Positions 23,246 through 32,261 of a stretch of DNA of 64,000 nt are shown piece by piece. How positions within the stretch are numbered: position 1 is the first letter of the stretch; each line of letters opens with the position of its first letter. Source of the stretch: Halarchaeum grantii. GTDB taxonomy: Archaea; Halobacteriota; Halobacteria; Halobacteriales; Halobacteriaceae. The stretch spans positions 1,054,001 to 1,118,000 of the forward strand of contig NZ_BMPF01000001.1 in the NCBI RefSeq assembly GCF_014647455.2, written 5' to 3'. The position numbers and the translations under genes were made by a program. A model generated the notes under the pieces. The model was not told the DNA's origin, made no database searches, and was given only the letters and a program-made list of their open reading frames with translations.

Positions 23246-25489
23246 TCAGGCCGGCCGCTCGTCCGTGGCCGTCGGCTCCTCGGGGGTCGCGCCACCGCCG
23301 CCGCGACGGCCGCCGAGCGTCACCGCCCAGAGGCCGGCGAGGCCGACGAAGAACGCGAGCGCGATCGGCGCGCCGACGATGATCATCGTGTAGAGGCTGT
23401 CCGGTGTGACGAGCGCGCCGAACGCGAACGCGCCGAGGACGAAGACGCGCCACTGCCGGCGCATCGTCCCGTAGCCGACGATGCCCGAGAGGTGCGAGAG
23501 CCACATCGTCACCGGGACGGAGGCGAGCAGGCCGATGCCGGCGGTCGTCATGAACACCAGCCAGAGGAAGTCGCTGATTCGGAAGCTGATGACGACGTTC
23601 GCCTGGAGGGCGTCCCAGACGAGGAAGGAGATGATCGAGGGCGCGACGTACATGTAACCGAGGACGCTCCCCGTAACTATCGTGACGGTGATGGCGGCCG
23701 CCCACACGGAGACGACGCCGCGTCGCGCCGCGATGAAACCGCGTTCGCGCAGCGCCGGCCACATGAAGTAGAGGACGAGCGGGAGCGAGACGACGGCCGC
23801 GACGACCGTCGAGAGCTTCACCTCGAAGACGAGCGCCTCCACCGGGTGGAGGACGATGGGCCAGCCGAGCGCGTCCGGGTTCCCTTGGAGGACCTCCTGG
23901 GGGATGCGCCGGAGGAAGTCGTTGCGGATGAACCCGAGGCCGCCCCGGTAGAGGAACGCGAACGTCGCGGCGAGAACGAGCATGAACCAGCCGACGAGCC
24001 AGAAGAGCCGCGAGCGCAGGCTCCCGAGGATGAAGCGGATGTCGTGGTAGTAGCCGCCGATGTCCTCCTCGGTGGTCTCCTCGTCGGTGAACGCGTCGAG
24101 CACCCCCGCGCTCGTCCGCGAGAAGACGTTCCCCTCCTCCTCCTCGGCACCGTCCCCGGCCTCGCCGTCCTCCGTTTCGTCGGCGTCCTCGGCCTCGCGT
24201 TGCGCCTCGACCTCGTCGAAGCGGTCGAGGATGGCGCGCGCCTTCTCCTTCTCGTCGGCCTCCATCGCCTCGTTCGCGAGCTCGAGGGCCTCCTCCTCCT
24301 CCATCGCCGCGAAGCGCTCGTCGGGCGCGGCGCGGACGCCGGAGGCGTCGAGCACGGCGAGGTTCAGGTTCTCCGGCTTCGGCGCCTTCCCACCGTAGAC
24401 CGCGTTCTCGGCGCGCGCGGCCTCAGCGAGTGCGTCGTAGAGCGCGTAGCCGAACGCGACGACGAGCGCGACGAACGCGAAGACGGCGCCGACGACGGCG
24501 AGCGAGGCGTCGGGACCGAGGCCGACGAGCTCCGTCGCCGTCGGGAGGCTGTACTTCGAGAATCGGCCGAGCGTCCGGTTGAGCAGGCCGATCCCGCCGT
24601 AGCCGAAGAAGCCGTAGCCGAGGAGGAAACCGACGACGGCGCCGCCGGCGAGGACGTTCCAGCGCGCGAGGAGTTCGCCCGCGACGTCGACGCGCTCGCT
24701 CCCACGGCGCGCGAGCGTCACGACCTTCGCGAGGTAGAGGCTGAGCACGTAGAGGAAGAGGAGGGGGACCGACCACATGATCTGCGTGAACGGGTCCGGC
24801 GGGGAGAACACCGCGCCGAAGCCGAAGATGAGGACGACGGCGTGCTTCCAGTAGTCCCGGAAGGTCTCGTAGGGGACGATCTCGGTGTAGGAGAGCGCGG
24901 TCATCGCGAGCGGGAGTTGGGCGGCGACGCCGAACGACACCGCGAGCACGAGGATGAACTGCGTCCACGCGACGATGGAGTACATCGGCTGGAGGTTCGC
25001 ACTCATCGCGTTCCCCGCGAGGAACCCGAACATCAGCGGGAAGAAGAGCTCGTAGGCGTAGGTGACGCCGACGAAGGCGAGGAAGACGGCGACGGCGCCG
25101 GCGAGCGCGAGCTGCCACCGCGAGAGGGAGACGTCCGGGACGATTCCCCGGTCGGCGAGCGGCTGCTTCGCGTAGTAGAGGAGGATCGGGAGCGCGCAGA
25201 CCACGCCGACGATCATCCCGATTTTCACTTGCAGGAGGATGACGTCGAACGGCGTCTGGAAGATGACGTCGACGCTCGCGTCGAGGCCGAGTTTCGTGAT
25301 GAGGTCGGCCTTCAGCGCCGGCCAGATGTACCGCCGCATCGCGACGATCCCACCGAAGAGGCCGACGACGAACGCGATGAAGACGACCTGGAGGCGTTTC
25401 TGTGCCGTCCCGAGGAGGACGCCGATCGTCTCGCGGCCACTGTTAACCGCGCGGGCGGTGTCCTCGCTGACGACCCCCGAGTCGCTCAT
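23246..25489 (-). CDS. tatCt: Tandem Sec-independent translocase subunit TatCt
   Basis: A 747-residue protein made of two TatC domains in one chain, a form known only from halophilic archaea. The N-terminal TatC unit spans about residues 15-270 with SEDTARAVNSGRETI before helix 1 and the family loop LPILLYYAKQPL; extra helices follow; an acidic linker covers about 370-470 (EEEEALELANEAMEADEKEKARAI, EDADETEDGEAGDGAEEEE); the second unit spans about 480-725 (YHDIRFILGSLRSRLFWLVG, FVWDALQANVVI). TatC is the twin-arginine signal receptor of folded-protein export, dominant in haloarchaea. It is divergent from tatCo, 92 bases between starts. Confidence 0.93.
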   Translation of the reverse strand: MSDSGVVSEDTARAVNSGRETIGVLLGTAQKRLQVVFIAFVVGLFGGIVAMRRYIWPALKADLITKLGLDASVDVIFQTPFDVILLQVKIGMIVGVVCALPILLYYAKQPLADRGIVPDVSLSRWQLALAGAVAVFLAFVGVTYAYELFFPLMFGFLAGNAMSANLQPMYSIVAWTQFILVLAVSFGVAAQLPLAMTALSYTEIVPYETFRDYWKHAVVLIFGFGAVFSPPDPFTQIMWSVPLLFLYVLSLYLAKVVTLARRGSERVDVAGELLARWNVLAGGAVVGFLLGYGFFGYGGIGLLNRTLGRFSKYSLPTATELVGLGPDASLAVVGAVFAFVALVVAFGYALYDALAEAARAENAVYGGKAPKPENLNLAVLDASGVRAAPDERFAAMEEEEALELANEAMEADEKEKARAILDRFDEVEAQREAEDADETEDGEAGDGAEEEEGNVFSRTSAGVLDAFTDEETTEEDIGGYYHDIRFILGSLRSRLFWLVGWFMLVLAATFAFLYRGGLGFIRNDFLRRIPQEVLQGNPDALGWPIVLHPVEALVFEVKLSTVVAAVVSLPLVLYFMWPALRERGFIAARRGVVSVWAAAITVTIVTGSVLGYMYVAPSIISFLVWDALQANVVISFRISDFLWLVFMTTAGIGLLASVPVTMWLSHLSGIVGYGTMRRQWRVFVLGAFAFGALVTPDSLYTMIIVGAPIALAFFVGLAGLWAVTLGGRRGGGGATPEEPTATDERPA

Positions 25490-25547
25490 TTGTGTCCGGT
25501 AGCCGGCTTCCCGTTATCAATCTTCTCCTCGCTGGCCAAAAGAAAGG

Positions 25548-25553
25548 CTATAA
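25548..25553 (+). promoter_or_regulatory. TATA box of tatCo
   Basis: CTATAA, 29-34 bases upstream of the tatCo ATG at 25582. Confidence 0.55.
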
Positions 25554-25581
25554 CGCCGGAGTCGCGTACCGTAGACAGAGA

Positions 25582-26745
25582 ATGGCAGACGAACCGGACG
25601 ACGGGGTGCCGGCCGACGACTCCGCCGGCGACGCCGAGGCGAGCGACGACACGGACGTCACGCGAGCCGAACCCGCGGACCGGGACCCCGTCGAGCCGGA
25701 CATCGCCGAGGTCGACGGCGAGCCCGACGACAGTGCTGCCGCCGACGAACCGGACAGCGCCGATTCCGGGACTGCCGATGCCGACGGCTCGGACGGTGAC
25801 ACCGAGACCGGCGACCGGGACGACGAGGCCGGGGACACCGGCACCGGCGGCCGAGACGAGTCCGACGAGGAGAGCGACGACGGTGTCCCGTACGTGGCAC
25901 CGGACGACGCCGACGCGGTCTCGGACGCGGACGGGGACGACGCGGACGGCGGGGGCCCCAGCGTCCCGGACGGGGAGGAGCCGGGCCTCCCCGAGGACGT
26001 CGATGCCGAGACGGGCATGCTGAGCGGGCCCGCGACCGACGAGGAGCAACCGATAGCCGTACACGTCGAGGAGATGGTCAAGCGCCTCGGCGTCGTCATC
26101 CTCGTCGCCGGCATCGTCAGCGCGATCTGCTTCCCGCTCGGCGACGACCTCATCAGCAACATCTGGTACGGCGTCCTCCCCGCCGGCACCACCGCACAAC
26201 CCCACGTCTACGGGCCGCTGGAACTCATCGTCACCCAGTTCAAGGTCGCGTCCATCGCCGGCGTCGTCGTCGCGCTCCCCGTCCTCGTCTACGAGACGTA
26301 CGCGTTCATGCGCCCCGGCCTCTATCCGAACGAACGGCGCTACTACATCTCCGCCATCCCGACGAGCCTCGTGCTCGCCGTCGTCGGCGTCACCTTCGCC
26401 TACTTCATCGTCGTCCCCGCCGTGATGACGTACTTCCTCTTCTACTCGGAGACCGTCGCCACCGCCGCGCTCGCGCTCGGCTCGACGTTCAACCTCATCC
26501 TCATCCTGATGGCCTACCTCGCCATCGTCTTCCAGATCCCGCTGTTCGTCATGCTCGCCATCATGATGGGGCTCACGACCCGCCGGTGGCTCGTCGACCG
26601 ACGCCTCCTCTTCTGGGGCGCGTTCGCCGGTGTCTCCTTCCTCATGACCCCCGACCCGACCGGCGTCGCGCCCGTCGTCGTCGCCGCCACCATGATCGTC
26701 CTCTTCGAGGGGACGCTGTTGCTCCTTAAGTGGACGGGGAACTAG
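25582..26745 (+). CDS. tatCo: Sec-independent translocase subunit TatCo
   Basis: A 387-residue single-unit TatC with an unusually long acidic N-terminal region of about 150 residues (Asp/Glu/Gly/Ala runs) before the membrane domain. The TatC core starts at VHVEEMVKRLGVVILVAG and includes LELIVTQFKVASIAGVVVALPVLVYETYAFMRPGLYPNERRYY, split here over several helices, the hallmark F-(A/M)-RPGL-x2-NE-R motif. ATG 25582 (MADEPDDGV) is chosen over an upstream in-frame start because a TATA box lies 29-34 bases before it. Works with TatA and TatCt in twin-arginine export. Confidence 0.93.
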   Translation: MADEPDDGVPADDSAGDAEASDDTDVTRAEPADRDPVEPDIAEVDGEPDDSAAADEPDSADSGTADADGSDGDTETGDRDDEAGDTGTGGRDESDEESDDGVPYVAPDDADAVSDADGDDADGGGPSVPDGEEPGLPEDVDAETGMLSGPATDEEQPIAVHVEEMVKRLGVVILVAGIVSAICFPLGDDLISNIWYGVLPAGTTAQPHVYGPLELIVTQFKVASIAGVVVALPVLVYETYAFMRPGLYPNERRYYISAIPTSLVLAVVGVTFAYFIVVPAVMTYFLFYSETVATAALALGSTFNLILILMAYLAIVFQIPLFVMLAIMMGLTTRRWLVDRRLLFWGAFAGVSFLMTPDPTGVAPVVVAATMIVLFEGTLLLLKWTGN

Positions 26746-26772
26746 CGGGAGAAGAGCGGCCCGCGAACGCCC

Positions 26773-27600
26773 TCAGTCGTCCGCGTTCGCCGTCTCGTTC
26801 GCCGGCGACACCGACCCCGTCCGGTAGCCGTGTAGGTCCAGCGTCACGTGCTCGAAGCCGACCTCCGAGAGGTGTTCGCGGGCCGCCTCGGCGAACTCGG
26901 TGGTGAGCGCGACGTCGAGTTCCTCGGGCGCGACTTCGATGCGCGCGAGGCCGTCGTGGTCGCGCACGCGGAACTGCTCGAAGCCCCACGTCCGCAGGAG
27001 GCGCTCGGCCTTCTCGACGCGCGTCAGTTTCTCCTCGGTCACTTCGAGGCCCGTCGGGATGCGCGAGGAGAGACACGCCATCGAGGGTTTGTCCGCGACG
27101 CTGAGGCCGTAGTGGTCGGCGATCTCTCGCACCTCCTCCTTCGTGATGTCGGCCTCGAGGAGCGGCGAGGCGGCGTCGAGTTCCTCGACGGCCTGCAAGC
27201 CGGGGCGGTGGCCTTCGCCCGGGTCCGAGGCGTTCGTACCGTCGCAGACGGTCGAGATACCGAGGTCCCGCGCCGCGTCGAACATCTCGGAGAGGCGCAT
27301 CGTCCGACAGTGATAACAGCGCTCGCCGTCGTTCTGGACGAACTCCGGGTCGTCGAGTTCGCTGAAGGAGACGAGTTCGTGACGGATGCCGATCTCGTCG
27401 GCGACGCGCTTCGCGTCCGCGAGTTCGGCCTCCGGGAGCGTCTCGCTCTTGGCGGTGCAGGCGACGGCATCGTCCCCGAGCGCGTCGTGCGCGATGGCGG
27501 CGACGACCGCTGAATCGACGCCGCCGCTGAACGCGACGAGCACGCCGTCGCGCTCCGCGAGGGCGTCGCGCGCGGCCGCGAGTTTGGCCTCGACAGTCAT
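26773..27600 (-). CDS. larE: ATP-dependent sacrificial sulfur transferase LarE
   Basis: A 275-residue PP-loop enzyme that gives its own cysteine sulfur to the nickel-pincer nucleotide (NPN) cofactor precursor. The PP-loop SGGVDS is at residues 25-30; the sacrificial cysteine is in PSMACLSSRIPTG; the CYHC motif (about 95-98) sits in the family region RCYHCRT. LarB, the first enzyme of the same pathway, is encoded 5.5 kb away at 32262; LarC and LarA are not in the window. ATG 27600 starts a typical helix MTVEAKLAAARDAL. A single-cysteine LarE works stoichiometrically; some relatives carry a 4Fe-4S cluster instead, and the extra Cys pair here leaves that open. Confidence 0.9.
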   Translation of the reverse strand: MTVEAKLAAARDALAERDGVLVAFSGGVDSAVVAAIAHDALGDDAVACTAKSETLPEAELADAKRVADEIGIRHELVSFSELDDPEFVQNDGERCYHCRTMRLSEMFDAARDLGISTVCDGTNASDPGEGHRPGLQAVEELDAASPLLEADITKEEVREIADHYGLSVADKPSMACLSSRIPTGLEVTEEKLTRVEKAERLLRTWGFEQFRVRDHDGLARIEVAPEELDVALTTEFAEAAREHLSEVGFEHVTLDLHGYRTGSVSPANETANADD

Positions 27601-27693
27601 ACCACACGGTTTCGCACGGCACCCCCTTCCGTGTACCGGTCAGTCCGTCGCGATAGAGTGTTTTAAGCCGGGGGAGGCCGTCACGCCGAACGA

Positions 27694-28029
27694 ATGGTGG
27701 ACATCGAGGACGTCGCGCGCTGGCTCTCCGGTCGCTCCGTCTGGTGGCCGTTCACGGCGCTCGCGCTCCTCGTTCTGACGCGCGTCGCCGTCGGTACCGA
27801 GGGGCCGCTTGGCGTCCTCGGTGTCCCCGGCGCGCTCCTCGTGCAGGCGTACGACCGCGCCCTCGCGGCGACGGTCGGCGTCGGCGCGCTCGGGCCAGCC
27901 GACCCCGTGGGACTCGCCGTCTGCTGCTACCTGCTCGCGCTCCCCGTCGCGGCCGTCCTCCGGACGTTCGCGGCGGCGTGGCGCTGGCGGAAGGGCCTCC
28001 TCTACCCCGAGGAATACCCCCACTACTGA
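27694..28029 (+). CDS. Membrane protein, unknown function
   Basis: A 111-residue protein with membrane segments at about residues 14-35, 42-62 and 72-95 and a short basic/aromatic tail (WRWRKGLLYPEEYPHY). ATG 27694 is about 30 bases after a GTGTTTTAAG TATA-like box. No family is recognised. The next gene (MutS-like) starts 39 bases downstream on the same strand. Confidence 0.65.
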   Translation: MVDIEDVARWLSGRSVWWPFTALALLVLTRVAVGTEGPLGVLGVPGALLVQAYDRALAATVGVGALGPADPVGLAVCCYLLALPVAAVLRTFAAAWRWRKGLLYPEEYPHY

Positions 28030-28068
28030 GGGCAAGACGTTTTCCCGATGCCGCCTAACTCGGGAGCG

Positions 28069-30042
28069 ATGGAACTGGAGGAGGTCCCGGGCGTCGGCGC
28101 GAAGACGGCCGAGCGACTGCGCGAACTCGACGACCCGATGGCTGCCGTAGAGCGTGAGGACGTCGCCGCCGTCGCGTCCGCGTCCGGCGTCTCGGCGGGC
28201 CGCGCCGCGCACATCGTTCGGGGCGCGATCCGCGCGCGACACGACGACCCCGGCGGCTTCCTCGCCACCGACCGCGCCCGCGAGGTGTACGACGCGGTTC
28301 TCGAGTTGCTGCAGGAGCGCGCGGTGACGACGTACGGCGAGCACCGCCTCGCGACGATCTACCCCTCGGCGGTCGACTCGCGCATCGAGGAAGTGCGGGC
28401 GTTCGCCGAGCGAGCGCGCGAGCGCGACCCCGACCCCGGCGTGCTCGACGCGCTCGAGGACGTCGCGCCGGTCGAGCGCCCGGCGGACGTCACCGTCAGG
28501 GACCGCTGTCTCGCGACGGCGGACGCCGAGACGTACAGCGAGGCGACCGAGGCGGTCCCCGAGCTCTCCGTCGAAATCGTCGAGGACGCACACGGCCTCG
28601 CGGACCTCGCGCGCGGCTACGCGTCGGTCGTCGCGCTCGACGAGGCGTTCGCGGGCGTCACCATCGAGGGCGACGTCACCGTCGACCCGAACGCGCTCTC
28701 CCACCCAGAGGAGTACGTCCCGGAGCGCACGCTCGCGTTCTTCGCGACGAACCGCGCGTCGCTCCGGGCGGCGATTCGGGTGCATCGCCGCGCCGGCCTC
28801 GAGGCCGCCGTCGACCTCGACGAGCTCGAAGCGGGTCTCGCGGAGCTCGACGCGGACGGCAGCGTCGCGGGCGACGAAGAACTCGAGCGCTTACAGGTCG
28901 CCGTCGACGACCTCGACGCCGCCGTCTCGACCGCCGAGTCGATGGCGAACGACCAGTTGCGCGACGCCATCGAGGAGCGCGACGTCACCATCGAGGGCGC
29001 GGACCTGCTCTCGCTCGTCGAGCGCGGCGCGGGCGTCGACTCCCTGCTCTCGCGCGAGCTCGCGGACGAGTACGCCGAGGCGGTGCGCGCGGCCCGCGAG
29101 CACGTCGCGGACGCGCTCGCGCTCCGCGAGGACGAGGCGAGCCTCGCGGATCAGGCCTTCGGCGACGAGCCCACGTATCCGGTGGAGCGCCGCGAGGAGG
29201 CGGTGTCGCGTCTGCGCGAGGAACTCGTCGCCGAGCGCGACCGCCGGGCGGCGAAGCGCAAGCGCGAGGTGGCGGCGCGCCTCGCGGACCTGCGCGCGGG
29301 CGCCGCCGACCTCGTCCGGGACGCCCTCGAGCTCGACGTCGAGCTCGCCGTCAGTCGCTTCTGCGCGGACTTCGACTGCACGCCGGCCGAGCGCGCCGGA
29401 ACCGGCTTCGACATCGAGGGCGGGCGCTCGCCGCTCCTCGACGTGCCGTTCGCGGACGTCGAACCCGTCGACTACGGCGTGAGCGGCGTCGCGCTCCTCT
29501 CCGGCGTGAACTCCGGGGGGAAGACGAGCACGCTCGACCTCGTGGCGGTGGTGGTGGTGCTCGCGCACATGGGCCTCCCGGTGCCCGCCGAGTCGGCGCG
29601 CGTCCCGGCGGTCGAGGAGCTCCACTACTACGCGAAGAGCCAGGGGACGCTGGACGCGGGGGCCTTCGAGTCCACGCTCCGCGACTTCGCGGCGCTCACG
29701 CGGGGCGCGGACGCGAAGTGCGTGCTCGTCGACGAGCTCGAGTCCATCACCGAGCCCGGCGCGTCCGCGAAGATAATCGCGGGCATCCTCGAGGAGCTCC
29801 ACGACGCGGGCGCGACCGGCGTCTTCGTCTCCCACCTCGCCGGCGAGATACGCGACACCGCCGGCTACGACGTGGACGTGGACGGCATTCGCGCTGTCGG
29901 CCTCGAGGACGGCGAGCTGGTGGTCGAGCGCTCCCCGGAGAAGGGGCTGCTCGCGCGCTCGACGCCCGAGCTCATCGTGGAGAAACTCGCCGAGGAGGGC
30001 GCTGACCGGGCGTTCTACGAGGGGCTGCTGGAGAAGTTCTGA
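28069..30042 (+). CDS. MutS-family ATPase with N-terminal HhH
   Basis: A 657-residue protein with a helix-hairpin-helix at the start (LEEVPGVGAKTAERLREL), a long helical clamp-like middle region, and a C-terminal MutS ATPase: Walker A GVNSGGKTST, LHYYAKSQGTLDAGAFESTL, Walker B VLVDELESITEPG and a VSHLAGEI signature. It lacks the mismatch-recognition domain of MutS1, so a role in strand, junction or RNA-DNA processing is as likely as mismatch repair. ATG 28069 (MELEEVPGVG) is preferred over 28048 since a CGTTTTCC box lies about 27 bases before it. Confidence 0.85.
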   Translation: MELEEVPGVGAKTAERLRELDDPMAAVEREDVAAVASASGVSAGRAAHIVRGAIRARHDDPGGFLATDRAREVYDAVLELLQERAVTTYGEHRLATIYPSAVDSRIEEVRAFAERARERDPDPGVLDALEDVAPVERPADVTVRDRCLATADAETYSEATEAVPELSVEIVEDAHGLADLARGYASVVALDEAFAGVTIEGDVTVDPNALSHPEEYVPERTLAFFATNRASLRAAIRVHRRAGLEAAVDLDELEAGLAELDADGSVAGDEELERLQVAVDDLDAAVSTAESMANDQLRDAIEERDVTIEGADLLSLVERGAGVDSLLSRELADEYAEAVRAAREHVADALALREDEASLADQAFGDEPTYPVERREEAVSRLREELVAERDRRAAKRKREVAARLADLRAGAADLVRDALELDVELAVSRFCADFDCTPAERAGTGFDIEGGRSPLLDVPFADVEPVDYGVSGVALLSGVNSGGKTSTLDLVAVVVVLAHMGLPVPAESARVPAVEELHYYAKSQGTLDAGAFESTLRDFAALTRGADAKCVLVDELESITEPGASAKIIAGILEELHDAGATGVFVSHLAGEIRDTAGYDVDVDGIRAVGLEDGELVVERSPEKGLLARSTPELIVEKLAEEGADRAFYEGLLEKF

Positions 30043-30086
30043 GTCGCGGCGAAGGCTTATGTGGCGCGCGGACCCACGTCTCGGCG

Positions 30087-31211
30087 ATGGCCGACGACCC
30101 CGACGGAGGGATGCTGTCGTGGGACGAGTCGGTGTTCCGCGACGAGCACGTCTTCGAGATCGACTACGTACCGGAGGCGTTCCGCCACCGCGAGTCCCAA
30201 CTCCAGACCCTCCAGTACGCCCTCCAGCCCGCCGTCCGGGGGAATCGGCCGCTGAACGTGATGGTGCGCGGGCCGCCCGGCACCGGGAAGACGACGGCCG
30301 TCCAGAAGCTCTTCGCCGAACTCGGCGGCCAGCCCGGCGTCCGCGTGGTGCGCGTGAACTGCCAGGTGGACTCGACGCGCTACGGGGTCTTCTCGCGGAT
30401 CTTCGAGTCCATCTTCGAGTACGAGCCGCCGAGTTCGGGCATCTCCTTCAAGAAGCTCTTCGGGCAGGTCACGGAGCGCCTCATCGACGACGAGGAGGTG
30501 CTCGTGGTCGCGCTCGACGACGTGAACTACCTCTTCTACGAGAACGAGGCCTCCAATACGCTCTACTCGCTGCTGCGCGCACACGAGACGCATCCCGGTG
30601 CGAAGGTCGGCGTCGTCGCCATCTCCTCCGACCCGGACCTCGACGTCATCGAGGACCTCGACGGCCGCGTCCAGTCCGTCTTCCGGCCGGAGGAGGCCTA
30701 CTTCCCCGTCTACGACCGCGAGGAGGTCGCGGACATCCTCGGGGACAGGGTTCGCGTCGGCTTCCGCGACGGCGTGCTCGACATGGCCGTCCTCGACCGC
30801 GTCACCGAACTCACCACGAACACGGGCGACCTCCGCGTCGGCATCGACCTCCTGCGGCGCGCGGGCCTCCACGCCGAATCGCGGGCGTCCAAGACCGTCG
30901 AGTTGGAGGACGTCGAAGCGGTGAGCGAGGAGGCGCGCAACCTGCATCTCTCGCGGAACCTCGACGCGCTCAGCGACGTCGAGCGCACGCTCGTGGACGT
31001 CGTCGCCGACCACGACGGCGAGCAGGCGGGCGACGTCTACGACGCGTTCGCCGAGCGCACCGACCTCGGCTACACCCGCTACACGGAGGTCGTGAACAAA
31101 CTCGACCAGCTCGACCTCATCGACGCGCGCTACGAGAGCCTCGAGGGGCGCGGGCGCTCGCGGACGCTGACGCTCGTGCACGACCGCGAGGCCGTGAAGC
31201 GGCGCCTCTAG
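30087..31211 (+). CDS. Orc1/Cdc6 family replication initiator (first of two)
   Basis: A 374-residue AAA+ initiator with a C-terminal winged helix. Walker A GPPGTGKT is at residues 62-69; the Walker B reads VALDDVNYLF, Asp-Asp rather than Asp-Glu, which is common in one Orc subgroup. Sensor and lid regions (VGVVAISSDPDLDVI, GDLRVGIDLLRRAG) and the winged helix (TRYTEVVNKLDQLDLI) follow. No iterated repeats are visible beside this gene, unlike the second orc at 37567, so it may bind a distant origin or regulate. Starts 44 bases after the MutS-like gene on the same strand. Confidence 0.9.
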   Translation: MADDPDGGMLSWDESVFRDEHVFEIDYVPEAFRHRESQLQTLQYALQPAVRGNRPLNVMVRGPPGTGKTTAVQKLFAELGGQPGVRVVRVNCQVDSTRYGVFSRIFESIFEYEPPSSGISFKKLFGQVTERLIDDEEVLVVALDDVNYLFYENEASNTLYSLLRAHETHPGAKVGVVAISSDPDLDVIEDLDGRVQSVFRPEEAYFPVYDREEVADILGDRVRVGFRDGVLDMAVLDRVTELTTNTGDLRVGIDLLRRAGLHAESRASKTVELEDVEAVSEEARNLHLSRNLDALSDVERTLVDVVADHDGEQAGDVYDAFAERTDLGYTRYTEVVNKLDQLDLIDARYESLEGRGRSRTLTLVHDREAVKRRL

Positions 31212-31248
31212 CGGTTCGCTTTTGCCCCGGCGGGGAGAGTGGAGGGAT

Positions 31249-31950
31249 ATGAAGCAGCGCGGCGGCAGCGAGGAGGCGAAGCGAAACGCGGGCGAGCGAG
31301 CCGCCGAGTTCGTCGACGACGGGGACGTCGTCGGCCTCGGCACCGGGAGCACGGCCGCGCACGCGATTCGGGCGCTCGGGCGGCGCGTCGACGCCGGCCT
31401 CGACGTCGAGGGCGTGCCGACGAGCTTCCAGTCGCGGGAGCTCGCCCGCGAGGCGGGCGTCCCGCTGACGACGCTCGACGACGTCGGGAACGTGGACGTC
31501 GCGATCGACGGCGCCGACCAGTTCGCACGCGAGAGCGGCGCGCTCGTGAAGGGGGGCGGCGCGGCGCACGCCCGCGAGAAGATCGTCGACGCCTCCGCGA
31601 CGCGCTTCGTCGTCGTCGCCGACCCCTCGAAGGCCGCCGACGAACTCGACCACGCCGTGCCGGTGGAAGTGCTCCCGTCGGCGCGTCGCCCCGTCGCGGC
31701 CGCCGTCGAGGCGCTCGACGGCGAGGCGACCCTCCGGTCGGCCGAGCGGAAGGACGGCCCCGTGGTGACGGACAACGGGAACCTCGTCCTCGACTGCGCG
31801 TTCGGTTCCATCGCGGACCCGGGCGCGCTCGCCACCGACCTCTCGACGACGGCGGGGGTCGTCGAGCACGGGCTGTTCGTCGAACTGGCGGACGAGGTGC
31901 TGGTCGGGACCGACGAGGGCGTCGAGCGCCGCCGCTACGGGGCTGAATAA
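31249..31950 (+). CDS. rpiA: Ribose-5-phosphate isomerase A
   Basis: A 233-residue isomerase interconverting ribose-5-phosphate and ribulose-5-phosphate in the pentose pathway. Diagnostic strings are GLGTGSTAAHAI (phosphate loop), DVAIDGADQF (catalytic Asp pair), LVKGGGAAHAREKIV (Lys/Glu) and VTDNGNLVLDCAF. ATG 31249 is preferred; nine additional open codons upstream are basic and overlap the CGCTTTTGCC TATA-like box 22-30 bases before the start. Directly downstream of orc on the same strand. Confidence 0.95.
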   Translation: MKQRGGSEEAKRNAGERAAEFVDDGDVVGLGTGSTAAHAIRALGRRVDAGLDVEGVPTSFQSRELAREAGVPLTTLDDVGNVDVAIDGADQFARESGALVKGGGAAHAREKIVDASATRFVVVADPSKAADELDHAVPVEVLPSARRPVAAAVEALDGEATLRSAERKDGPVVTDNGNLVLDCAFGSIADPGALATDLSTTAGVVEHGLFVELADEVLVGTDEGVERRRYGAE

Positions 31951-31975
31951 ACGAGAGGAGAGGTTGGAGTCGGCG

Positions 31976-32143
31976 TTACAGGTCGCGCGGCTGAACGGTC
32001 TTGCGACCGTTCGCCTCGGCGCGAGCGGCGGCGTCCTCGAGGAGCTCCTCGACTTCCTCGTCGAGCGCGTCGTAGAAGTCAGACGCGACGTTCTTCTCCT
32101 CGAGCGCTTCCTTCACAGCGGCCTTGACGATGAGGTCTGCCAT
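31976..32143 (-). CDS. 55-residue DUF1931-type histone-fold protein
   Basis: ATG 32143 to TAA 31976 encodes MADLIVKAAVKEAL... ending GRKTVQPRDL. It matches half of the DUF1931 histone-fold family: helix 1 (VKAAVKEALEEKN), a long helix (SDFYDALDEEVEELLEDAAARAEAN) and the terminal TVQPRDL strand-helix junction typical of histone folds (compare KRKTVKAEDI of archaeal histones). It probably dimerises; DNA binding is doubtful because the protein is very acidic. A TATA box TTATTAAG lies 24-31 bases upstream. Too short for routine ORF lists. Confidence 0.72.
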   Translation of the reverse strand: MADLIVKAAVKEALEEKNVASDFYDALDEEVEELLEDAAARAEANGRKTVQPRDL

Positions 32144-32166
32144 ACGCGATTTGCTTCATCTGCCTA

Positions 32167-32174
32167 CTTAATAA
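32167..32174 (-). promoter_or_regulatory. TATA box of the DUF1931 gene
   Basis: TTATTAAG on the minus strand, 24-31 bases before the ATG at 32143; the spacing supports that start and a leaderless transcript. Confidence 0.6.
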
Positions 32175-32261
32175 GGCTTCCCATCAGGCGACGTGAGACG
32201 GCCGTCTGCCGGTGGCTCGCGGAGCGTAACCTACCTGTATTTGACGGCCGATACCCAGACC

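Noticed and set aside
23492-26023. Very long open frame opposite tatCt
   Set aside because: High-GC antisense frame of low complexity (Glu/Arg/Asp runs) with no family features; tatCt on the other strand is certain.
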